NCBI GenBank assembly: GCA_964431495.1
Contig: CAYSJU010000001.1
Span: 53,073 to 117,072 of the forward strand
Length of the DNA: 64,000 bases
Source: CAYSJU01 sp964431495
GTDB taxonomy: Bacteria > Omnitrophota > Gorgyraeia > Tantalellales > Tantalellaceae
Direction of reading: 5' to 3'
Position 1 is the first letter of the stretch, and every line of letters begins with the position of its first letter. Shown here in pieces: positions 7,753-17,900 of this stretch. A model generated the notes under the pieces. The model was given only the letters and a program-made list of their open reading frames with translations, made no database searches and was not told the DNA's origin. The translations under genes were made by a program, and so were the position numbers.

Positions 7753-10189
7753 TATAGACAACGACCATTTAGATGAAGCGGCCATAGAGAGCCTGAAGAA
7801 GGACTTCATACATAACCGCAAATACGCCCTGGCCAAGGACCATTATACGGCCACCGCATATGATAACTTTGACGCCATGGCGCTCTCGATCAGGGACAGG
7901 CTGATCTCCCGGTGGATACTGACCCAACAGAGATATCACGATGAGAACTGTAAAAGGGTCTATTATCTGTCCATGGAATTCCTCATAGGCCGCCTTTTAG
8001 CGAACAATATCCTGAATCTGGGGTTATCCGAAGAGTGCGATAGGGCTGTTTCCGAACTGGGGCTGAACGTGGAAGACCTGTATGAACAGGAAACGGACGC
8101 GGGGCTGGGTAACGGCGGTCTTGGCAGGCTCGCGGCGTGCTTCCTGGATTCCATGGCTACTCTGGGTATCCCCGCGACCGGCTACGGCATAAGGTATGAT
8201 TACGGCATCTTCAGACAGAAGATAGTGGACGGCTGCCAGGTCGAGCTCCCGGAAGAATGGCTTCTTCTCGGGAACCCCTGGGAGTTCGAGAGGCATGAAT
8301 ATACCCTGAGGATCAAGTTCTACGGCAAAACCGTCAGGCCCGAGGACGGGGATGGAAATCCGAAACTGGAATGGGTGGATACCGACGACGTCCTCGCTGT
8401 CGCGTATGACATTCCCGTCCCAGGTTACAGGAACGATGTCGTGAACAATCTGAGACTGTGGTCCGCGCGCAGCACGGAAGAATTCGACCTGGAATTTTTC
8501 AACGACGGGGATTACGTAAAGGCGTGCGAAAAGAAGATAATGTCCGAGAACATATCGCGCGTGCTTTATCCCAGCGACAACCAGTATCAGGGACGCGAAC
8601 TTCGCCTGAAACAGGAATATTTTTTCACGTCAGCTTCAATACAGGACATAATCCGCAGGTTCAAGATGCATAACACGGATTTCAAGACCTTTCCGGATAA
8701 GACCGTTATCCAGCTGAACGATACCCATCCCGCCGTGGCTATATTAGAGCTTATGCGTATATTGATGGACGAGGATGGCCTTGACTGGGACACAGCCTGG
8801 GATATAACGGTAAAGACCTTTGCTTATACAAATCATACCATGATGCCCGAAGCGCTCGAATCCTGGCCCTTGTCCCTTTTTGAGAGACTATTGCCCAGGC
8901 ACATGGAAATAATCTACGAGATCAACACGCGTTTCCTCAAAGAGGTCTCCGACCGGTATCCGGGCGATCCGCGGAAAATGAAGGACATGTCTTTGATAGA
9001 AGAAAGCGGCGAGAGAAGAGTAAGGATGAGCCATCTGTGCATTGTGGGGAGCCATTCGGTGAACGGCGTCTCAAAACTGCACACAGAGCTTTTAAAGACG
9101 ACGCTTTTCAGGGATTTTTACGAGTTTTACCCCGACAGGTTCAATTCCAAGACCAACGGCATAACGCAGCGAAGGTGGCTGAAAAAAGCGAATCCGCGTT
9201 TATCCGGGCTTATAACCGGGACCATAGGGGATGAGTGGGTGAGGGACCTTAACGGGATCAAAAAAATAGCCGATTACGCGGATGACGCGTCCTTCAGGGA
9301 CAGATGGCGCGGCATAAAAAGGGAGAACAAAGCGCAGCTGGCGGACTATATCAAGGATACCACAGGCATTATCGCGGACGTCGATTCCATATTTGACGTC
9401 CAGGTCAAAAGGATACACGAATATAAAAGACAGGTCCTGTTCGCGCTCTATCTGGTCTCCCACTACGCGAATATAAAGAACGATCCCGGGAAGGACTGGA
9501 TCCCCAGAACGGCGATAATCGGAGGCAAGGCAGCCCCTGGATACGTGAGGGCCAAACTTATAATCAAATTCATAAACAATATAGCGAACGTGATAAACAG
9601 CGATCCTCAAGTGAACGATAAATTGAAAGTGGTGTTCCTGGAAAACTACAATGTTTCACTCGCGGAGAAAATATTTCCGGCAAGCGACCTCTCGGAGCAG
9701 ATATCCACCGCCGGAAGAGAGGCTTCCGGCACCGGTAATATGAAGTTCATGCTCAACGGCGCCCTTACCATAGGCACCCTTGACGGGGCGAACATAGAGA
9801 TAGCGGAAGAAGTGGGCCGGGAGAATATCTTCATATTCGGTCTGAAGGCGCATGAGATCGCGGAAATGAAGAAGAAAGGGTATGATCCGCGCAAATATCT
9901 GGAGAAAAACCCTCTTTTATCCGAGGTGATCGGCCTGGTGCAGGATAACTTTTTTTCGCGTCACGAGACCGACATATTCGAGCCCCTTATTACATCGCTT
10001 ATCGAGCGGGATGAATTCATGGTGTTCGCGGATTTCCAGGATTATGCGCTTACCCAGGATATAGTCTCGCAGGCGTATCGGGACAGGACGGGATGGACGA
10101 AGAAATCTATAATAAACACCGCGAGCGCCGGCAGGTTTTCAAGCGACAGGACTATTTCGGAGTACGCGAAGGAAATATGGAAGGTATAG
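7745..10189 (+). CDS. glgP: Glycogen/alpha-glucan phosphorylase
   Basis: 814 residues, the usual length. It releases glucose-1-phosphate from alpha-1,4-glucan ends with phosphate and pyridoxal phosphate. The PLP site EASGTGNMKFMLNGA is present, with the Schiff-base lysine at about residue 667, as are LGNGGLGRLAACFLDS and NDTHPA and the RIHEYKRQ motif. Starts at GTG 7745 inside the 3' end of the small basic gene; no other start fits as well. The enzyme is cytosolic and would feed stored glucan into glycolysis; gpmI further along serves the same pathway. Confidence 0.95.
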   Translation: MPDIDNDHLDEAAIESLKKDFIHNRKYALAKDHYTATAYDNFDAMALSIRDRLISRWILTQQRYHDENCKRVYYLSMEFLIGRLLANNILNLGLSEECDRAVSELGLNVEDLYEQETDAGLGNGGLGRLAACFLDSMATLGIPATGYGIRYDYGIFRQKIVDGCQVELPEEWLLLGNPWEFERHEYTLRIKFYGKTVRPEDGDGNPKLEWVDTDDVLAVAYDIPVPGYRNDVVNNLRLWSARSTEEFDLEFFNDGDYVKACEKKIMSENISRVLYPSDNQYQGRELRLKQEYFFTSASIQDIIRRFKMHNTDFKTFPDKTVIQLNDTHPAVAILELMRILMDEDGLDWDTAWDITVKTFAYTNHTMMPEALESWPLSLFERLLPRHMEIIYEINTRFLKEVSDRYPGDPRKMKDMSLIEESGERRVRMSHLCIVGSHSVNGVSKLHTELLKTTLFRDFYEFYPDRFNSKTNGITQRRWLKKANPRLSGLITGTIGDEWVRDLNGIKKIADYADDASFRDRWRGIKRENKAQLADYIKDTTGIIADVDSIFDVQVKRIHEYKRQVLFALYLVSHYANIKNDPGKDWIPRTAIIGGKAAPGYVRAKLIIKFINNIANVINSDPQVNDKLKVVFLENYNVSLAEKIFPASDLSEQISTAGREASGTGNMKFMLNGALTIGTLDGANIEIAEEVGRENIFIFGLKAHEIAEMKKKGYDPRKYLEKNPLLSEVIGLVQDNFFSRHETDIFEPLITSLIERDEFMVFADFQDYALTQDIVSQAYRDRTGWTKKSIINTASAGRFSSDRTISEYAKEIWKV

Positions 10190-10218
10190 AAGTTTCGATT
10201 AAAAATGAAAAGTGAAAA

Positions 10219-10668
10219 ATGAATAAAGGGATCAGGGTTTTCGGCACATTACTTATAATTTACGGGGTCTATAACCTGATAGGAATAGGCAACTACAGGC
10301 AGTTCGCGATAATGTTCAAAGGCTTGCCTCCAGTTATGACCATCGGAGTTTATGCGTTCTCGATCTTTTACGGGATCTGCGCTCTTTACTGCGGGGCCCG
10401 CATATTGAAGCTTGAAGACTGGGCCAGGAAGGTCATGGTCGGCCTTACCTCAATAAGCGTCGTTTTAGGATTTATATTTAACAGGACCGTGATGACCAAC
10501 TTCAGGGATTATCTTTTGTCCCAGGCAGTGAACGTTCCGCCGGAACTCGTCGGACCCGTTTACAGGTACATGATGGTTTTTACCGTTCTGGTCACAATAT
10601 TTGAATTATCCGTTATAGTTTTCTTCACCCGCCATAATGTTGTCAGCCAGTTCATGCGGAAGCAGTGA
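10219..10668 (+). CDS. Four-helix integral membrane protein, unknown
   Basis: 149 residues with four hydrophobic segments (about residues 5-25, 37-60, 72-90 and 112-140) and few charged residues between them. No family is recognised with confidence. It lies 29 bases after glgP. The gap contains the short A-rich direct repeat AAAAATGAAAAG, which recurs near 61480. The next gene, the helicase, starts 9 bases after its stop, so it is probably in the same transcript. Function cannot be inferred. Confidence 0.7.
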   Translation: MNKGIRVFGTLLIIYGVYNLIGIGNYRQFAIMFKGLPPVMTIGVYAFSIFYGICALYCGARILKLEDWARKVMVGLTSISVVLGFIFNRTVMTNFRDYLLSQAVNVPPELVGPVYRYMMVFTVLVTIFELSVIVFFTRHNVVSQFMRKQ

Positions 10669-10677
10669 CCGCGTACC

Positions 10678-12705
10678 ATGAAAAAATACGTATTACATGA
10701 AAATACCGGCAAGGTAGAGACGCACATAGATTTCAAGGGGAACTTGAACCGGGAGCAGTACGAAGTCGCGACAGGCGCGGAAGGCCCATGCCTGGTCCTC
10801 GCCGGCGCGGGCAGCGGCAAGACCCGCACCCTGATATACCGTCTGGCGTTCCTGCTGGAACGCGGGGTCCCCCCGCAGAACATCCTTCTTATGACTTTTA
10901 CGAACAAAGCGGCCCGCGAGATGCGGGACCGGGCCGAGATGCTGCTCAAGTATACTCCAAAGGGGCTATGGAGCGGGACCTTCCATCATATTGGGAACAG
11001 GACATTGCGCATGTTCGCGCCAGAGGTGGGGTTCAAAAGGGATTACGGCATACTTGATGAACGGGATTCCAGGGACCTTATAAAGTCCTGCATGAAGAAG
11101 CAGAATAACAGCGACAGCCGGGAAAGGTTCCCTAAACCGTCCGTTGTCCAGTCCATAATAAGCTTCTCGGTCAATACTAACAAGACGGTAGAGGATGTGA
11201 TCTCCGAAAGATATCCTTATTTTATGAAGTTCTCCGGCGAGATGGAAGGTATAAAAGAGCTGTATGATAAGAAGAAGAAGAGTTCGAACAGCATGGATTA
11301 CGACGATCTCCTCGTGAAATGGAGATGGGTCCTGGAGAACGTTCCCGCTGCCCGCAAACGCTTTACCGAAAAGATGCGCTACATAATGGTGGATGAATAT
11401 CAGGACACCAATCACATACAGGCGGACATAGTGGATATACTGGCGAGTTTCCACCGTAACGTCCTGGTCGTCGGGGACGACGCCCAGTCCATCTATTCAT
11501 TCCGGGGCGCACGCGTGGAAAACATCCTTACCTTCCCCGAAAGGTTCGATGATACCAGGATATTCAGGATCGAGACCAATTACCGGTCCACGCCGGAAAT
11601 ACTTCATCTTGCCAATGATTCCCTGCAGAATAATGATAACCAGTTCAACAAGGAACTGCGCGCGGTAAATCCATGCATGAAAAAACCCGCGCTCGTGGAA
11701 ACGAAAGACCTCTACGCCCAGGCGTCGTTTGTCGCGCAAAGAGTGCTGGAGATGAGGGGAGAAGGGGTCGAGATGAAGAATATCGCCGTTCTATTCAGGG
11801 CCCACTACCAGTCAGCCGAGCTTGAAATGGAGCTTGTTAAAAGGGGCATTCCCTATATTGTCCGCGGTGGCATCCGTTTCTTTGAACAGGCGCACATCAA
11901 GGACGTCCTGTCATATCTTAAATTAACGGTCAACCCCACGGATGAGATATCGTGGATCCGGGCTCTGACGCTTTGCCCGGGCATCGGTCCCGGATATGCC
12001 AACAGGATATACGAGCATTTCCGGAAAGGCGGCGCTGATCTCGCCCGGTTTTTAAAGAGCGATATTTCCAGGATCGTTCCGAAAAAGGTCCGGAGCGGGT
12101 ATGCCTGGTTCCTGAAGATAATGAACGCGGTAAGCGGCCTTAAAAGTGGCAAGGCCCCGGGTAACATGATAAGCGCCGTTATGGAAGCAGGATATGAAAC
12201 ACATATACTGGCGAATTTCGAGAACGCGAAGGACCGGATCGATGATATCCATGAGCTTATCAATTTTTCGCATGATTACGCTTCGGCCAGGGATTTTTTG
12301 AGCGACATCACGTTGAGGGAAAGCTTCAAGGGAGAGACAGTCGCGGACGCGGAAGACGAGGACGAACACCTCGTGATCTCGACCATACATCAGGCAAAGG
12401 GCCTGGAATGGGACGCTGTTATGGTCATAGGTCTTTGCGAGGGGCAGTTCCCGCATCCGAAGGCCATGGCCGGCAGCTCTGAAATAGAGGAAGAGCGCAG
12501 GCTTTTTTACGTGGCGGCAACGCGTGCCAGGAAATATCTGTATCTTGTCCATCCAGCTACGAGATACGACTACCAGATGGGCACGGTAATCGCGAGGCGC
12601 AGCCGTTTTCTTGAAGAACTTTCGGATGAGGATTACGAGGTCTGGGAAGTGTCGGGAGGCACCTGGCCCGGTGCTGATGATAAAGAGGCGGTCATTGAGC
12701 TGTAA
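10678..12705 (+). CDS. UvrD/PcrA-type superfamily 1 DNA helicase
   Basis: 675 residues, slightly shorter than UvrD or PcrA. Helicase motifs run in order: Q-motif NLNREQYE, Walker A AGAGSGKT, motif Ia MTFTNKAAREM, Walker B MVDEYQDTN, motif III VVGDDAQSIYSFRGA, motif IV ETNYRS, motif V TIHQAKGLEWDAVMVIGL and motif VI VAATRARKYLYL. It should unwind DNA 3' to 5' using ATP, in repair or replication restart. No nuclease domain follows, so it is not AddA. Which subfamily (UvrD, PcrA or Rep) is left open. Confidence 0.92.
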   Translation: MKKYVLHENTGKVETHIDFKGNLNREQYEVATGAEGPCLVLAGAGSGKTRTLIYRLAFLLERGVPPQNILLMTFTNKAAREMRDRAEMLLKYTPKGLWSGTFHHIGNRTLRMFAPEVGFKRDYGILDERDSRDLIKSCMKKQNNSDSRERFPKPSVVQSIISFSVNTNKTVEDVISERYPYFMKFSGEMEGIKELYDKKKKSSNSMDYDDLLVKWRWVLENVPAARKRFTEKMRYIMVDEYQDTNHIQADIVDILASFHRNVLVVGDDAQSIYSFRGARVENILTFPERFDDTRIFRIETNYRSTPEILHLANDSLQNNDNQFNKELRAVNPCMKKPALVETKDLYAQASFVAQRVLEMRGEGVEMKNIAVLFRAHYQSAELEMELVKRGIPYIVRGGIRFFEQAHIKDVLSYLKLTVNPTDEISWIRALTLCPGIGPGYANRIYEHFRKGGADLARFLKSDISRIVPKKVRSGYAWFLKIMNAVSGLKSGKAPGNMISAVMEAGYETHILANFENAKDRIDDIHELINFSHDYASARDFLSDITLRESFKGETVADAEDEDEHLVISTIHQAKGLEWDAVMVIGLCEGQFPHPKAMAGSSEIEEERRLFYVAATRARKYLYLVHPATRYDYQMGTVIARRSRFLEELSDEDYEVWEVSGGTWPGADDKEAVIEL

Positions 12706-12732
12706 TATTTATAGGATCAGGAGCGCGTTCAA

Positions 12733-13161
12733 ATGGTCAGACAATTTTGCGCGGGAGGAGTGATAATAAAAAAGGAAAAGGGCCGGCCCAGGGTCCTGCT
12801 TATCAAGGACAGTTACGGGCACTGGATCTGGCCGAAAGGCCATATTGAAAAGGGAGAAACGTCCGAGGAGGCGGCACTGCGCGAGATATCCGAGGAAACA
12901 GGCCTTAAAAAGATACGGATAGAGGAAAGACTCGGAAAACAGCAGTATTTTTTCACCCTGCAGGGGAAACGCATATTCAAAACAGTGCACATGTTCCTGG
13001 TAAAGGCGAACGCGAGGGAAAAACTCGTCATCCAGACGTCTGAAATAGAAAAGGGACGATGGTTCTGGGCAGGGGACGCGCTTAAAACGATAGAGTATAA
13101 AGGGTCAAAGGAGTTCCTGAAAAAAGGGATCAGGCTATTCCGGGGAAAGTATTGTCGATGA
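12733..13161 (+). CDS. Nudix hydrolase
   Basis: 142 residues. The Nudix box is complete: GHIEKGETSEEAALREISEE, then TGL, at residues about 36-58, with the REISEE metal-binding core. The protein is a single domain like Ap4A or nucleotide pyrophosphohydrolases that open with AGGVIIKKE. It would hydrolyse a nucleoside diphosphate linked to another group; the substrate cannot be read from sequence. It sits 27 bases after the helicase and 27 before a HAD phosphatase on the same strand, possibly one operon. Confidence 0.9.
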   Translation: MVRQFCAGGVIIKKEKGRPRVLLIKDSYGHWIWPKGHIEKGETSEEAALREISEETGLKKIRIEERLGKQQYFFTLQGKRIFKTVHMFLVKANAREKLVIQTSEIEKGRWFWAGDALKTIEYKGSKEFLKKGIRLFRGKYCR

Positions 13162-13188
13162 CCACAGGAAGGCAGAGATGCTGATAAC

Positions 13189-13806
13189 ATGAGGAAGATA
13201 GGCGCTATATTTTTTGATCTGGGCAAGGTGATAATAAATTTCGACATGGGCATACTTGAAAAAGGGTATGAACCTTACGGCTATGTGCCCGATGGAAGAT
13301 TGTTGGATTATATTCTGGAGTCGGACAATGGGGTAAAGTATATGCAGGGGGAGATCACTTCTTCCCAGTTCTACAACAAGACCCGCCGCTATTTCAAAAT
13401 GAAAATAAAAACGGAAGAGTTTTACCGGATATGGAACAGCATATTTTCCCCTTACCCGGAGGTGGAAGGGATCGTAAGAAATATCAAGAAGAAGTATCCG
13501 GATATCCCGCTTGCGCTCGTATCAGACACGAACGAATCTCATTACGGTTTTTTGAGAGAAAAGTATGAGGTTCTTGGGCTTTTTGACCACTATGTCCTGT
13601 CGCATGAGACTGGAAAGCTAAAGCCCCACCCGGACGTTTACAAGCAAGCCATGCGGCTTACCGGGACCCTGGCAAAGGATATTTTTTACACTGACGACCG
13701 CCCGGAGCTGATAAAGGCTGCAAGGGTGCTGGGCCTGCATGCGTTCCAGTTCACGGGACACGAAGCATTGCGGGAACAACTTGCCAGGTTTGGAGTGAAC
13801 GCCTAA
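13189..13806 (+). CDS. HAD-superfamily phosphatase (subfamily IA-like)
   Basis: 205 residues. Motif I is FFDLGKVI: only the nucleophile Asp is kept and the usual second Asp is Gly, as in the YihX-type glucose-1-phosphatase branch. Motif II is LVSDTNE, motif III LKPHPDVYKQA and motif IV FYTDDRPE. An all-helical cap of about 75 residues lies between motifs I and II. It probably dephosphorylates a small metabolite. The second-Asp replacement may change the catalysis, but this variant is common in the family. Its stop codon overlaps the stop of era on the other strand. Confidence 0.85.
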   Translation: MRKIGAIFFDLGKVIINFDMGILEKGYEPYGYVPDGRLLDYILESDNGVKYMQGEITSSQFYNKTRRYFKMKIKTEEFYRIWNSIFSPYPEVEGIVRNIKKKYPDIPLALVSDTNESHYGFLREKYEVLGLFDHYVLSHETGKLKPHPDVYKQAMRLTGTLAKDIFYTDDRPELIKAARVLGLHAFQFTGHEALREQLARFGVNA

Positions 13807-14705
13807 TCCGAATACCCGATCTCCCTGAGCGCCTGCGGATCTTTCTTCCATTTCTCATACACCTTGACCCACAGGTCCAGATACACGTGGCGGGAAAGAA
13901 ACTTTTCGATCTCAATACGCGCCAGTTCTCCTATCTTTTTAAGTTTAGCCCCGTTTTTACCGATGATTATGGATTTCTGGGACGTGCGTTCCACGTATAT
14001 GATAGCGTGGATATTTAATACCTTGTTTTTCCCGTCCTCATCCACACTCTCTATGACCACTGCCACAGAGTGCGGAATTTCTTCATATGTTTCGGCTAAC
14101 ACTTTTTCTCTTATTATCTCCTGTATCATGAACTGGTCGTCTTTATCTGTCAGTTGGTCTTCCGGGTAGAGGAAAGGGCCCTCCGGAAGGTAGGATTTTA
14201 TGATCTCCAGGAGCCTGTCCAGGTCAGTCCGGTCCAGGGCGCACATGGGGAAGATCTCGTCAAAGGGGTAGCTTTTCTTAGCCTCTTTAATAACAGGCAG
14301 CAGCAACTTTTTATTCCTGACCTTATCCGTTTTATTTATGATAAATATGACGGTTTTATCGCCTTTGGGACTCGGCAATCGGGATATGATGTTCTGGTCC
14401 TCTTTATTCAAGGCGAACTTCTTCTCTGTCATGAATAGTATGATATCTGATTCAAGGAGGGATGACTGCGCGCGGCTAAGCATGACCTTGCCCAAAAGAT
14501 TGTGGGGTTTGTGGATCCCCGGCGTGTCCGTGAAAATGATCTGGCAGTCTTTCTGTGTCAGTATTCCGCGGATATTGTCGCGGGTAGTCTCAGGCTTTCT
14601 GCTGATTATAGCCACTTTTTCCTTCAAAACCCCGTTCAAAAGCGTGGATTTGCCGACATTTGGCTGTCCGGATATTGAGACAAAACCCGATCTTTTCATA
14701 GCCAT
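13803..14705 (-). CDS. era: Ribosome biogenesis GTPase Era
   Basis: 300 residues from the minus-strand ATG at 14705; a longer frame to 14759 adds 18 residues not typical of Era, and ATG 14699 is also possible. GTPase motifs: GQPNVGKST, DTPGIH and NKTD. The C-terminal KH domain contains IIIGKNGAKLKKIG, which binds the 3' end of 16S rRNA during 30S assembly. It is the only clear minus-strand gene in the window and converges on the HAD gene with a 4-base overlap. The 280 bases between it and the giant gene at 14986 hold divergent control regions, with no clear promoter seen. Confidence 0.95.
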   Translation of the reverse strand: MAMKRSGFVSISGQPNVGKSTLLNGVLKEKVAIISRKPETTRDNIRGILTQKDCQIIFTDTPGIHKPHNLLGKVMLSRAQSSLLESDIILFMTEKKFALNKEDQNIISRLPSPKGDKTVIFIINKTDKVRNKKLLLPVIKEAKKSYPFDEIFPMCALDRTDLDRLLEIIKSYLPEGPFLYPEDQLTDKDDQFMIQEIIREKVLAETYEEIPHSVAVVIESVDEDGKNKVLNIHAIIYVERTSQKSIIIGKNGAKLKKIGELARIEIEKFLSRHVYLDLWVKVYEKWKKDPQALREIGYSD

Positions 14706-14985
14706 AGTATAGCATATTTTTATGGAAACGATAAGGACTGAAAAGTGGGGTTTTCCCAATTCAGGAAAAATGGGGGGACTCTCAGTTCACACCAGGTGGT
14801 AATACTCGTTGTATGTTAAGGTTTAAAAAATTAAGAATATTTTTTAGCTGTTTCCCCGGCCGGCATAGGTATACTTTATAGTGGGAGATTGAGACCGATC
14901 TTTCTGGCTTATGTTCTGAATAATTATCATAATTAATTTGATTTTAATACTCAAAACATTTAAAGAGTATAAACGGAGAAACAAC

Positions 14986-17900
14986 ATGTTCAATTTGTAT
15001 TTAAACAGGCATTACATGATAAAAAAGGCCACCTGTATCGGGGTCATCACGGCTTTTTTCGTGAGTTTTATCTATGTGAATGCCAGACCAGCAGTGGGAA
15101 TAGAAAGAATTCCGTTTGAAGTTCCGGGAAAAGAAGTGGGATTATTTGCCCAGTTCAAACCTGATACCTTTACTGTCCCGGCTCACCTGGGGGAAATAAA
15201 ATACAAGTATGAAAGCGCATCCGACAGGTTCATCATCCATATCCAGGACGCCCACTGTAATTATTTCGCGCAGCGCAAGATCTACGATATTATCGACTAC
15301 CTTAACCGCGAATATGGTATCAGCATGATAAACCTTGAAGGCGGAGTTGGAGATTACGACCTCACCCCGCTCACTTCGATCACTAACCGGGCTGTCCGCA
15401 GGGAAGTATCCGAATATTTCGCGAAAAAGGGAGAGATAAACGGAGCCGAGCTATACGCTGGAAACAATCCAGGAAAGGTGACGTTGTGGGGCGTTGAAGA
15501 TAAAGACCTGTATCTCGCGAATCTGAACGTGTACAGGGATTTTTTATCCTACAAGGCCGCGGCGGAAAAATATCTTAATGAGCTCACCCGCATCATGGAG
15601 AACCTGAAGAGGCATATATACACTCCTGACCTGTTGAGAATAGACAGGGCGTATAATGAGTATAAAGCGGAAAAGATGGATTTCCGTGATTATCTCGAGT
15701 TCCTGGTCGACAGGGGCAAAAAAAACAATATACAGATCTCCAGTTTTCAGAACCTGGAGATGCTCCTGCGGGCGATGGGCCAGGAGAAGGACGTGGATTT
15801 CAAGGAAGCCAACATGGAGAGAAACGAACTGGTGGAAATGCTCAAGAAAAGGCTTTCGAAGCAGGAGATAAGCGAACTGGTGATCATGTCCCTGGATTTC
15901 AAAAACAGAAAGATATCACACAAGGAATTTTACGGGTATCTCTTGAAAAAGGGCCGGGAACTAAAAATTAATGTTAAACGTTTTCCAGCACTTTCCACTT
16001 ATATTGAATATGTATCCAGTTATGAGGCCGTGGACCGTTCCGATGTCATGAAAGAGATGGACGAGCTAGAGGCACAGATAAAGGAACGGTTGTACAGGAA
16101 CGACACGGAGAGGCGCCTTAATACGCTTTCACGCAACCTGGCTATCCTGAAGAATATCTTCGCGTTTTCGCTTAACAAGAACGATTACAGATATTATCTG
16201 GAGAATAAGGACTCTTTTGAAATAGCGAATTATCTTGAATTCATCCGAAGGGAGTCCCCCCGCTACAAGATAACCGCCGCGCTGAGCCCGGACATTACAA
16301 ACATGGATGATTACAGGGGGAGGATAATGGGTTTCTATGATTATTCTTTCAAGAGGGACGAGGTATTCATTGAGAATGTGCGGTTTGACGCCTTGAACGG
16401 TGGATCCAGAGGGGCTGTTCTTATAACGGGCGGCTTTCACACCGAGAACCTGCGGGAGTTATGCGAAAAAGAGGACATACAGTACGTGTCGATACTGCCT
16501 TTGTTTATAAACAAGAAGGGATACCAGAGCCCGTATTTTGATCTTCTCGCCGGGGAGAGTACGGGCATGGAGGAAATGTTAAGGACGATCATGGCCCAGG
16601 TCTCAATGCTGCAGGTGGCCAGCAATCTTAACGAGCTCGGCGGGGACGCGTTCGGCAGGTCCAATATAGAATCTTTCCGCGCGGCCGTCGCGATCCGGAC
16701 CCTTGTCCAGCAGGGATACCGGGTCACTGTTACGGATGCCGAGGGCGGGGTTCTGTTTACCGAAGGGAAAGGCGCACCCATAACAATTAGCATCTGGGAG
16801 GTCATTGACCGGGCACATGAGCTCCATATTGACAGGCCGATAACTGAAGCATTTGAACGGGGCGATGTGAAGACACTGGAAGAGGAAGGTCTGGGAGCAA
16901 CCAGAGGCATGGCCAGAACATTTCTGGAAGATACAGCCGCCGCTTTGAGAAATCGAGGTTACGCGGAACAAGCGGCGAAGTTGACGGATGCTGCGAACGC
17001 CCTGGCTGATGTGCGGATCAACCTCTTGACCAATGTTGAAGGTTTTGTGGCCCACGCTGGAGGAATGGGGATGCATATCAATAAGTCGGCTGTAACGGAT
17101 GAAGCGGGTGAAACAGACATGGAACGACTGGCGGGGCACATTATCCATGAAGCAGTCGCGGCTTTTGCGCGCGATCATGGCGTAAGCACTGTGATGGAGG
17201 AAATGTATCTCGGTATAAGCGATGTGACCGACAGCAGCCTTGCTGAAATATTAAGGGAAGAATGGCATCCGGCAGTGTGGGATATAGAAGCGCGCGGTGA
17301 TAGATTGGCAGGGGGCAGGGATTTTGCGTTCAGGGAAGTAGATTTAAGGGATCTGGGCGGGGAATATTCAGAATTGGAAAAGGGATTCTTGCGGGGCTTG
17401 TTGCAGATATTAGGGCCCCATGAGTTCGGGAAATTCACCAGGCGTGGAGAAAACATGAGTTTGGTTTCTTATGATATACCTATGATGGAGCTGGGCTTGC
17501 GTGGACTTTCTGACCGCCAGAGAAGAGCACTAAGGAACAGAGGGTTCGGAGATGGCACCACGGAAATAAAGATTTTGGGTTATTTGAAAAGATTAGCCCC
17601 CGATCAAAGAAGCGGTGCCAGAATACGTTATGAGAGGAAGTTGTTCCCTGTCACCATATCCGAAGGTGATGATGTTCAGACACGCTGGGAAGAAGCCACC
17701 AGCCACGTATGGATTAATAAAGATGCCTGGGACCAAAAAGTAGCTTTACTTAAAGAAAATGGACTCCGGAGCGAAGCGGAGGCAATAGTCAGGGACGCGA
17801 CTTTGGCGTTTGCGCTGGAGAACCGTGAACCAGACGCGGAAGCCGAAGAGATGTATCTGTACAGGGAGGTTACGGAAGAATTCGCAGGAGTAGCAAGGAA

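Noticed and set aside
17137..17151. Zinc protease active site (HEXXH) in the giant exported protein
   Set aside because: The motif reads HIIHE and later HLVRHE, neither in HEXXH nor HXXEH order; it is noted only as a possible metal site.
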